Assembly (NCBI RefSeq): GCF_046195335.1
Contig: NZ_CP176093.1
Strand: one strand, 5' to 3'
Source of the DNA: Methanospirillum lacunae
Lineage (GTDB): Archaea > Halobacteriota > Methanomicrobia > Methanomicrobiales > Methanospirillaceae
Length of the DNA stretch: 64,000 nt
This document shows, piece by piece, positions 51,336 through 58,776 of the stretch. Below the pieces are notes generated by a model, which was not told the origin of the DNA, ran no database searches, and saw only the letters and a program-made list of their open reading frames with translations. Position numbers and translations under genes: made by a program. Numbering within the stretch: position 1 is the first letter of the stretch; the number at the start of each line of letters is the position of its first letter.

Positions 51336-54300
51336 ATGTCAGATCTTGATGCATACCGGAGTCTGTATGTTGCTGAATCGCGGGAGAATCATGAAAGTAT
51401 TGTTAGTAATCTCCTGATTCTTGAACAGGGGACCGACTCTCACGCCATTGATGAGATCTTCCGGTCTGCGCACTCACTCAAGGGTATGTCTGCTTCTATG
51501 GGATTTATGCACATGGAGGAGATCTGTCATGCACTTGAAGATGTATTCTCCCAGATCCGTAGTGGCAATCTGCATGTGAGTCAGGCTCTCATGGATGATC
51601 TGCTTGCTGGTGTTGATGATATCGAGTCAATGATCGATGACATCGAAGCTGGTGGGGAGGGGCTTTTAGAGCATCGGGATGCGCGTGTCTCTGCGTTAAA
51701 AGCATGGTTGTCCGGGTCATCTCCTTCAACAGTGGAGAAGAAGGAACCAGTAATACCTGATTCTGGAACTGAAGTTGAACCTGCCGGGGATATGTATGAA
51801 AATCCGGCATACGAATCATATGATCAGGCAGGAAACGCGGAGTACAAACTTCATATTGAACTCTCATCTGAAGTGGACAGTATAAACCTGCGCTCAATGT
51901 TGATCCTTCAGAACCTGGAGAGTATTGGAAGTATATCAGCAATTTCTCCATCAAGAACTGTTGTTGAAGATGATCCCTCATTTAATGGCATTATTGATCT
52001 TACCTTTGTTACTAATGCAGGAAAAGCGGCAGTAGAAACAATCCTTGCAATTTCAGATATCAGATCATCTTCACTGTCAGAGGAGGTTTCTCCACAGAAA
52101 AAAGAAAGTGTGGAACCAGTACCCGACTTTGAACATGCAAGCAGGTATGCGATACATGTTGAGCTCTCTCCGAGTGTAGACTCAAAAAATCTGAGGGCCA
52201 TGCTTCTTTTGCAGAATCTTGAGTCACACGGTGCCCTTACAAATATCTCTCCGAGGCGTGAAGTCATTGAAGATAGCGGTACCTTTTCTGGAATTTTCGA
52301 TTTTGAATTAACCAGTTCAGACTTTTCTGAAGAGGGGATCAAATCATTTTTGAAAGGGTCTGATATCAAAAGTTCTTCTGTCTCCCTGATACAGGATGTA
52401 TCAGATCCCATTCTTTCTGGATCAGGAATTGAGGAGCACCAGAATGGAACCCTTGCTCCTTCACGTATTTCTGCAGGAGAAAAGGTTGAGAAGAAGCGTG
52501 AAGTCAAGAATATCAGGGTTGATATTGATCGTCTCGATCACATGATGAACCTGGTTGAGGATCTGGTGATCAACCGTGGCAGACTTGAACAGATAGCCCA
52601 GGAATACAAGATAAAGGAACTGGATGAGACTCTCAACATGGTCGGGAGGTCGGTGGCTGACCTTCAGGTTATGATGATGGACATCAGGATGATTCCACTC
52701 AACCATATTTTCAACAGGTTTCCACGAACCGTTCGTGATATTGCTACCAAGGAGGGGAAAGAGGTTGATTTCATCGTCGAAGGTGGTGAAACTGAACTTG
52801 ACCGCAGCGTAATGGATGGTCTCAATGATCCCCTCCTTCACCTTATCAGAAATGGGCTCGATCATGGGATAGAGCCTCCTGATGTTCGTATTCGAAATGG
52901 GAAAAATCCTAAAGGGACTCTGAAACTCTCTGCCTCCCGTGATAAGGATAACGTGGTCATCGTCATTGAGGATGATGGTGCGGGTATCAACCAGGAAAAG
53001 ATTAAAAAGAAAGCACTTGAGCGTGGTTTAGCCACTGAAGAGGCACTCGCAGCCATGTCTGAATCGGAGATCAACGATCTCCTCTTCCTTCCTGGTTTCT
53101 CTACAGCTGATAAGATCACTGATATCAGTGGCAGGGGAGTCGGACTAGATGTAGTCAGAACAACCATTGCCTCTCTCCAGGGGACAATCAAACTGGAGTC
53201 GGTATTTGGCCAGGGAAGTCGGTTTGAACTTGTCCTTCCACCGACTATGGCAATCGTCATGGTGATGATGATCAGGATCAACAACCGCAGGTGTGCGATC
53301 CCCATCACTAATGTGGCAGAAGTGGCAAGTCTTGCTGCCTTCCCTATCCAGAACATTGGTCATGGAGAAGGCATACTGATGCGCGATGAGATCATCGTTC
53401 TTTACAGGCTTGATGATATGTTTGGCAGGTCAAAGAGCGAAGAAGTCATCGTGGTTCTGCAGAACCAGAACCGGAAGGGAGCCGTCATCGCTGATCTGAT
53501 AGAGGGACAGCAGGAAGTTGTCATTAAGCCCCTCTCGAAATTTGTAGGTACCTGCGATGGTGTGAGCGGGGTTACTATTCCCGGAGACGGGGAAGTTGTA
53601 CCTGTTCTTGATGTAAAAGCGATACTCCGGGAAGGTTCTGGTCAGAAATCTGCGAAGAAGAATTCAGGTAAAAGGGTGAAGAAGGTTATGAAGAACAATG
53701 TGATTGCTGATGGAGAGCATCTTATAACTGATATTCAGGCTGATGAACTGCGTGAACTAGGCAATATCGGTGCTTCTCATGCAGCTACCACACTCTCAAC
53801 TATACTGAACACCCTCATTTCGATTCATGTACCTGAAATTATACTGGTACAACTTCAGAACCTCCGCTATTACCTGGATGACACCGAAGCAGCGATGGTG
53901 GTATTTCAGATTCAGGGGCAACTAGTTGGGAACGGTTATATTATCATACATATTCCCAAGGAATCAATTATCAGGCTGACAAGCATCATGCTTGGTCAGA
54001 GTGCCTCTGACAGGGAAATCGATGATATGGATAAGAGTGCCCTGCATGAGATAGGTAATATCATGACCTCCTCGTTCCTTGATGCTTGTGCAACCCTGCT
54101 CTCAATTATCATGATCCCGTCACCTCCATCGATGGTTATTGACATGCCTCATGCAGCACTTCAGTCAATTATTGCAACCCAGGAGATTGATGAAAATGTG
54201 GACGAAGTGGTTTTATTCAAGACTGAACTTCAGTGTGCTGAGTATAACATTAGTGCAAATATAATCCTGCTTCCCAGTAAAGGGCTTCTCAATGAGTTAT

Positions 54301-54338
54301 TTGCACGAATGGATAGTGTGATTTCCACCTCTGGATAA
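51336..54338 (+). CDS. cheA: Chemotaxis histidine kinase CheA fused to a C-terminal CheC phosphatase domain
   Basis: 1000 residues; normal CheA is about 650-700. In order: HPt domain with His46 (RSAHSLKGMSAS), two P2-like domains at ~168-245 and ~269-345 (YKLHIELSSEVDSINLRSML; YAIHVELSPSVDSKNLRAML), dimerisation helices from ~389 (VDIDRLDHMMNLVEDL), ATPase with N-box LIRNGLDHG (~503), G1 IEDDGAGIN and G2 ISGRGVGLDVV (~598), CheW-like domain (~625-765), basic linker, and a CheC domain from ~797 with two Glu-x-x-Asn helices (LRELGNIGAS; LHEIGNIMTS). The kinase thus carries the phosphatase that removes its product from CheY. No frameshift; one continuous frame. Confidence 0.92.
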   Translation: MSDLDAYRSLYVAESRENHESIVSNLLILEQGTDSHAIDEIFRSAHSLKGMSASMGFMHMEEICHALEDVFSQIRSGNLHVSQALMDDLLAGVDDIESMIDDIEAGGEGLLEHRDARVSALKAWLSGSSPSTVEKKEPVIPDSGTEVEPAGDMYENPAYESYDQAGNAEYKLHIELSSEVDSINLRSMLILQNLESIGSISAISPSRTVVEDDPSFNGIIDLTFVTNAGKAAVETILAISDIRSSSLSEEVSPQKKESVEPVPDFEHASRYAIHVELSPSVDSKNLRAMLLLQNLESHGALTNISPRREVIEDSGTFSGIFDFELTSSDFSEEGIKSFLKGSDIKSSSVSLIQDVSDPILSGSGIEEHQNGTLAPSRISAGEKVEKKREVKNIRVDIDRLDHMMNLVEDLVINRGRLEQIAQEYKIKELDETLNMVGRSVADLQVMMMDIRMIPLNHIFNRFPRTVRDIATKEGKEVDFIVEGGETELDRSVMDGLNDPLLHLIRNGLDHGIEPPDVRIRNGKNPKGTLKLSASRDKDNVVIVIEDDGAGINQEKIKKKALERGLATEEALAAMSESEINDLLFLPGFSTADKITDISGRGVGLDVVRTTIASLQGTIKLESVFGQGSRFELVLPPTMAIVMVMMIRINNRRCAIPITNVAEVASLAAFPIQNIGHGEGILMRDEIIVLYRLDDMFGRSKSEEVIVVLQNQNRKGAVIADLIEGQQEVVIKPLSKFVGTCDGVSGVTIPGDGEVVPVLDVKAILREGSGQKSAKKNSGKRVKKVMKNNVIADGEHLITDIQADELRELGNIGASHAATTLSTILNTLISIHVPEIILVQLQNLRYYLDDTEAAMVVFQIQGQLVGNGYIIIHIPKESIIRLTSIMLGQSASDREIDDMDKSALHEIGNIMTSSFLDACATLLSIIMIPSPPSMVIDMPHAALQSIIATQEIDENVDEVVLFKTELQCAEYNISANIILLPSKGLLNELFARMDSVISTSG

Positions 54339-54356
54339 GTCATCTAGGATTGTAGC

Positions 54357-54860
54357 ATGACAACGCCGCCGGTATTTACACGGGATCAGAAAGATCTGGT
54401 CATCATAGGCATTGGTGAGTGGTCGGTAGGTAATACTGTGATGACTTCTATTGGTCTTGGGTCATGCGTAGGGTTGATCCTTCATGATGAAGAGAAAAAG
54501 ATTGGTGGACTTGCCCATGTTATGCTCCCTAAGTCAAGTGGTAAACCTGGTGAGCGTGAGGGAAAGTATGCTGATACTGCGGTTACTATCCTTCTACAGA
54601 ATCTTGCAGGGAAGGGGTGCAAAAGTTCTTCCTTAAAGGCAAAACTTGCAGGAGGTGCATCGATGTTTCAGAATTTTTCAGGTAATCTTAACATTGGCGA
54701 GCGAAATGTAGATGCCCTTCGTGATCTTCTCAAAGCAAATTCGATACCAATTATAAAGGAGGATATTGGTGGGACAGTAGGTCGCACGATTACCTATTTT
54801 CCAAGAGAGGGTGGCCGTCTTGTTATTCGGCAGGCTGATGGAGCAACCCGGGAAATTTAA
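54357..54860 (+). CDS. cheD: Chemoreceptor glutamine deamidase CheD
   Basis: 167 residues. The catalytic Cys is in LGSCVGLILHD near residue 37, and His in GGLAHVMLPKS near 54 with a following Thr. CheD deamidates receptors and is usually controlled by CheC binding, which makes its position directly after a CheC-containing kinase and before a convergent CheC gene notable. LKAKLAGGASMF is the other conserved block. Confidence 0.92.
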   Translation: MTTPPVFTRDQKDLVIIGIGEWSVGNTVMTSIGLGSCVGLILHDEEKKIGGLAHVMLPKSSGKPGEREGKYADTAVTILLQNLAGKGCKSSSLKAKLAGGASMFQNFSGNLNIGERNVDALRDLLKANSIPIIKEDIGGTVGRTITYFPREGGRLVIRQADGATREI

Positions 54861-54897
54861 TACTTCCTAATCTCTCTTCTTAACAAAAGTTTTAATT

Positions 54898-56856
54898 TTA
54901 TTTTCCTTGTGCAGAGTCTTCAATAATTTTCTCAAGCATTCTTACGATCTCCTGAAGAACCGGAGGGTTTGGAAGCATGAAGATGTTGAGATTAAGTTCA
55001 TGTTCATCACAGATTAGTTCGGTTCTGAAAAAGACAACATTATCATATCGAATATTACTTTCTGCAATAATCAGGTCAAAGACTTTTTTAGGAAGGTCAA
55101 ATATTGTTCTTGGGGGAGAGGGAAGCATAATGATTCCCAGTAATTCTGCTGTCCCGTCCAGAAATGCTGACACCATGATATTTCCGATTTCAGTGATAGC
55201 ACTCTCGTCCATCTCGTTGAGTTCGCGCCCTGGATCGTCAGGCATACCCAGCATGATACCAGTCATCAACACAACTGATTCCCGGGGAACGTGCAGGATT
55301 ACATATCCTGCCTTGGCCATCTGCCCTTCCATGGTAAATATGGCCATAGCAGAATTTTCCTGGGCAATTTCAGTATTAATATGCTCAAAGTCAGTGATGT
55401 TGATCTCTGGAACATTAAGCATAATAGGGGTATTCAGCATCGTGGAGAGGGTAGTTGCTGCATGGGATGCTCCGATGTTTCCAAGTTCACGCAGAGCATC
55501 TTTCTGATTATCATTTAGATCGACCCTGATTCCACTGGATTGTGCCTGATTTATGTCCATCTTCTCTCCACTCAAAGGTGCATCGCCGGTATATGGTACC
55601 TGATCCTTCTCTGAAGACGCAGTTTCAGAAGCAGGGGGTGTAGGCTGACTCTCATCAGCAATATCATCCTGGTACTGCATCAATATACTGCTGACCATGT
55701 CATCGCTACTGACCGGTGGCTGTTTTTTTGACACAACTGGCGTAACCGGTGGTTCTGACGTTTCAGGTTTTTCCTCTTCAGGTATATGTTCGCCAGTCTG
55801 ATTTTTTTGCCCTTTGTCTGAAGACTCAGGTTCAGAAGCGGGGGATGTAGACTGACTCTCATCAGCAATATCATCCTGGTACTGCATCAATATACTGCTG
55901 ACCATGTCATCACTACTGACCGGTGGCTGTTTTTTTGATACAACTGGCGTAACCGGTGGTTCTGATGTTCCAGGTTTTTCCTCTTCAGGTATATGTTCGC
56001 CGGTTTGGTCTTTTTGCCCTTTGTCTGAAGATTTTCCCGAACTAATAAGATCACTGTACTGATTAAGAATTGCCCGGATTACATCATCTTCTGATTTAGG
56101 TTTTTCCGGTGCCAGATCTTCAGTTTTGGATGGAGTTTTGTCAGAAGTAGTTGGCATCTCCATCTTCTGTAATAAATCTGGTGGCTGATTATATTCTTCA
56201 GATTTCTGCCTGACTTCATCCATTGCCTTGGTAGATGATTCTATTGATGCTTCATTCTCTGAATTTCTTTGAGAATCATCATTATTCATTCCCCTACATT
56301 TATCTAAGTGCTCAAGTGCGATGGGGTCTTTTGGAAAAATATCCAGGGCATCAGTAAAAGCTCCTGCAGCAGCTGCCCATTCCTGAAGTTCTTCATAACT
56401 AAGTCCGATCTTCAGATGTGGTTCGATAAAATCAGGATGAATTCTACTCGCTTGTTTAAAATACTGGATTGCAGCGTAATAGTTACCTTGTTTCATCTGC
56501 AGGTTTCCCCACTCGAGGTACCTGAGAAAAATCTCCTCTGCCGGCCGTCCCCGCACCTGTGGTGAAGATGGCGGTCGTCTCTCTTTCTCCGGACTCATCA
56601 GGAGGCTTAAGTTCTTTCTTGCTACCTGGTTGTCGGGATCAATATCCAATGCTGTGATAAAACACTTCTGTGCGTGGGAGAATCGGCCCATTCTTGCATA
56701 TACATATCCCAGGTTTGTAATGGCTGTAATATTTCCCGGATCTGTGGTGTATGCCCGCCTGAAATATGTTGACGCCCGCTCGTAGTCATGTCGAAGAAGA
56801 GCATCCTCCCCCCGCCTGAGAAGATTTTTAAGTTCACGCCTATTAGCGGTGTCCAT
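54898..56856 (-). CDS. TPR-CheC fusion protein with tandem linker repeats
   Basis: 652 residues. Residues ~8-75 and ~110-185 hold TPRs (ERASTYFRRAYTTDPG; AIQYFKQASRIHPD). A disordered, charged middle (~195-445) contains a 69-residue unit twice (see repeat entry). Residues ~450-652 are a CheC domain, with Glu-x-x-Asn phosphatase helices LRELGNIGASHAATTL and ITEIGNIMVSAFLDG, closely related to the CheC end of CheA. It could dephosphorylate CheY while bound through TPRs to a partner such as the motor or a receptor array. Convergent with cheD; preceded by an 11-base inverted repeat. Confidence 0.85.
   Translation of the reverse strand: MDTANRRELKNLLRRGEDALLRHDYERASTYFRRAYTTDPGNITAITNLGYVYARMGRFSHAQKCFITALDIDPDNQVARKNLSLLMSPEKERRPPSSPQVRGRPAEEIFLRYLEWGNLQMKQGNYYAAIQYFKQASRIHPDFIEPHLKIGLSYEELQEWAAAAGAFTDALDIFPKDPIALEHLDKCRGMNNDDSQRNSENEASIESSTKAMDEVRQKSEEYNQPPDLLQKMEMPTTSDKTPSKTEDLAPEKPKSEDDVIRAILNQYSDLISSGKSSDKGQKDQTGEHIPEEEKPGTSEPPVTPVVSKKQPPVSSDDMVSSILMQYQDDIADESQSTSPASEPESSDKGQKNQTGEHIPEEEKPETSEPPVTPVVSKKQPPVSSDDMVSSILMQYQDDIADESQPTPPASETASSEKDQVPYTGDAPLSGEKMDINQAQSSGIRVDLNDNQKDALRELGNIGASHAATTLSTMLNTPIMLNVPEINITDFEHINTEIAQENSAMAIFTMEGQMAKAGYVILHVPRESVVLMTGIMLGMPDDPGRELNEMDESAITEIGNIMVSAFLDGTAELLGIIMLPSPPRTIFDLPKKVFDLIIAESNIRYDNVVFFRTELICDEHELNLNIFMLPNPPVLQEIVRMLEKIIEDSAQGK
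55622..56035 (-). repeat. Tandem in-frame 207-base duplication in the TPR-CheC gene
   Basis: Two nearly identical 207-base copies (55622-55828 and 55829-56035), 69 codons each, no frameshift. Each encodes a Pro/Glu/Ser-rich stretch ending in MVSSILMQYQDDIADES. A shorter, degenerate third occurrence of the motif (VIRAILNQYSDLI) precedes them at about residue 255, so motif starts are near 255, 316 and 385. Confidence 0.85.
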
Positions 56857-56888
56857 AATCGCTCAATACCCCATCCCTGTCTACATTA

Positions 56889-56920
56889 ATCAGGGTTCCC
56901 TGGTACTCTGGAACCCTGAT
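56889..56920 (-). promoter_or_regulatory. Inverted repeat upstream of the TPR-CheC gene
   Basis: Perfect 11-base arms ATCAGGGTTCC (56889-56899) and GGAACCCTGAT (56910-56920) with a 10-base spacer, 33-64 bases before the ATG at 56856. A TATA-like TATATTTAATCT (56942-56953, minus strand) lies about 22 bases upstream of the right arm, so it would fall at the start site: operator, 5' hairpin, or terminator of pdaD. Confidence 0.6.
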
Positions 56921-56995
56921 AATAGAACTATCTGGTGTATAGATTAAATATATTGCGTAATTACCTTCATTTTGTGGATAACCGTCACATCCGGG

Positions 56996-57544
56996 TTATT
57001 CCATTATAAATACTGCTGCTGCTATTACTGTCGTCCACTTTCCTGAAACATCACCCTTCGCAGATTGACAAATGTGTGATGTCTCAATGATCTTGCCGCT
57101 TGCCTTATAGATCTGTTCCCTTTCCTGCCAGGCGGTATCAGGATCAAACTCGATTCCTAGCGTGGTAGCCAGCATTGTTGCTGCGAGATCTTCTGCATAC
57201 TCACCAGACTGGGTTTCTGTCTCCCCGTAAGTATGGTGTTCAGAAAGATATCCGTAATGATCCTGTTCTTTTGGCAGGGCAAGTCCTACTGCTGCACTGA
57301 CAAGGCGATTTGGTTCATTAGTATCAGCACGTGCCATAACTGCATAGACGATCTCACCGGGACTCAAGTTGCGAAGTCCCTCAAGTCTGGTAACCTCTAT
57401 GCATTTTGGGGGAAATATTGATGATACATAGACGAGGTTGAACATCTCAATTCCTGCGGCTCGGAGTGCTGCTTCAAAAGAAGCCAGCCTATCTTTGTGA
57501 ATACCGACGCCCCGGGTAAAAAAGACTTTTCTTGGAACACTCAT
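56996..57544 (-). CDS. pdaD: Pyruvoyl-dependent arginine decarboxylase
   Basis: 182 residues from ATG 57544 (57547 also possible); the longer frame to 57598 reads through a 12-base repeat and is rejected. The enzyme makes agmatine from arginine, used for polyamines and agmatidine in tRNA-Ile. The chain cleaves itself at the Ser-Ser bond in VYVSSIFPP (near residue 41), making the pyruvoyl group. RLVSAAVGLALP, YGYLSEHHTYGET and a Glu-rich segment complete the fold. It neighbours arginine genes carAB and argG. Confidence 0.9.
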   Translation of the reverse strand: MSVPRKVFFTRGVGIHKDRLASFEAALRAAGIEMFNLVYVSSIFPPKCIEVTRLEGLRNLSPGEIVYAVMARADTNEPNRLVSAAVGLALPKEQDHYGYLSEHHTYGETETQSGEYAEDLAATMLATTLGIEFDPDTAWQEREQIYKASGKIIETSHICQSAKGDVSGKWTTVIAAAVFIME

Positions 57545-57566
57545 CATCTCATCATTCAACCGCGGT

Positions 57567-57590
57567 GTTCTTAAGATTGTTCTTAAGATT
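57567..57590 (-). repeat. 12-base tandem repeat upstream of pdaD
   Basis: GTTCTTAAGATT twice in direct succession (plus strand reading), 23-46 bases before the pdaD start. Each copy contains the palindrome CTTAAG. Confidence 0.6.
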
Positions 57591-57720
57591 GTGCGCAAGA
57601 CTCGATGACACCAGATAATTCTGAAAACTTAATGTACACAATGCTTCGGGAAATTATTTTGAAATTTTCTAGAAGGTATCGTTATTACGTTTTCAGGCTC
57701 ACTGATATGGGACTTACACC

Positions 57721-58776
57721 ATGAAGGCTGCGCTCGGATTAGAGGATGGACGATATTTTATCGGCGAGGGATTCGGGGTTGAGGGAGAGACAACCGGCGA
57801 GCTGGTCTTCAGCACGCAGATGACTGGGTATATGGAAGCGCTGACCGACCCCAGTTATCACGGCCAACTCCTCCTCTTCACGTACCCTCTTATTGGAAAT
57901 TATGGAGTTGATCGGGAAAATTTTCAGAACTCCCGAGTATGGGCATCTGGGTGTGTGGTTCACGAGCTCTGCACGCAGCCGGCAGGCAGATCTACACTCT
58001 CCCAGTTTTTTGAAGAAGAGGGTCTCTTCGGAATAACCGGCGTTGATACACGCCACCTGACAATCAGTATCAGAGAGAAAGGAACTGTCAGGGCTGGAAT
58101 CATCGTGGGCAGTGATGATGGAGAAGAGGCAGTTCAACTGGCCAGATCAGCACCTGATATCACAACCCAGGCACTGATTCCTGAAGTTTCATGCAAAGAG
58201 CCCTGGAATATGAAAGGAAGCGGACCTAGAGTGGCTGTGATTGATCTCGGAGTCAAGAAGAATATTCTTCAAAGTTTAAGCCACAGGAATGCAGACCTGT
58301 ATATCTTCCCCCACGATGCAAAACCTGATGAGATACTTGCATGCAAACCAGATGCACTCTTTATCAGTAATGGTCCTGGTGATCCGGTCCAGGCTACAGG
58401 GGCTATTCATGCTGTGAAAAACCTTGCCGGCCAGTTACCTGTTTTTGGGATCTGTATGGGCAATCAGATATGCGGACTGGCTCTGGGTGGAGAAACACAA
58501 AAGATGAAGTTTGGTCACCGGGGTGCAAATCAGCCGGTCCGTTACAAGGATGGCCGGATAGCAATCTCATCCCAGAACCACGGGTTCGTCGTTATGGGAG
58601 ATTCACTCCCTGAGGGTTGTCAGGTCACGTTCACCAACTGTAACGATGGAACACTTGAAGGATTTGAGGATGAGTATCTTGAACTCTTCTGTGTTCAGTT
58701 CCACCCGGAGGCTCATGCCGGACCGCATGATACAGAGAAGATGTACTTTGATATGATGATGCGGAGGCTGATTTAA
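57721..58776 (+). CDS. carA: Carbamoyl-phosphate synthase small subunit
   Basis: 351 residues. Glutaminase that supplies ammonia to CarB for arginine and pyrimidine synthesis. The N-terminal domain opens AALGLEDGRYFIGEGFG; the class I amidotransferase part has the nucleophile in VFGICMGNQICGLALGG near residue 243 and the His/Glu in FHPEAHAGPHD near 333. Asn replaces the bacterial His after the nucleophile motif, as in other archaeal CarA as I recall. The stop shares one base with the carB start. Confidence 0.95.
   Translation: MKAALGLEDGRYFIGEGFGVEGETTGELVFSTQMTGYMEALTDPSYHGQLLLFTYPLIGNYGVDRENFQNSRVWASGCVVHELCTQPAGRSTLSQFFEEEGLFGITGVDTRHLTISIREKGTVRAGIIVGSDDGEEAVQLARSAPDITTQALIPEVSCKEPWNMKGSGPRVAVIDLGVKKNILQSLSHRNADLYIFPHDAKPDEILACKPDALFISNGPGDPVQATGAIHAVKNLAGQLPVFGICMGNQICGLALGGETQKMKFGHRGANQPVRYKDGRIAISSQNHGFVVMGDSLPEGCQVTFTNCNDGTLEGFEDEYLELFCVQFHPEAHAGPHDTEKMYFDMMMRRLI

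Noticed and set aside
51908..53356. Long minus-strand frames opposite cheA
   Set aside because: Antisense to well-defined CheA domains, with compositional bias typical of shadow frames.
55622..56035. The linker duplication as an assembly artefact
   Set aside because: The two copies differ at several bases, stay in frame and are followed by unique sequence, so a real tandem duplication is more likely.
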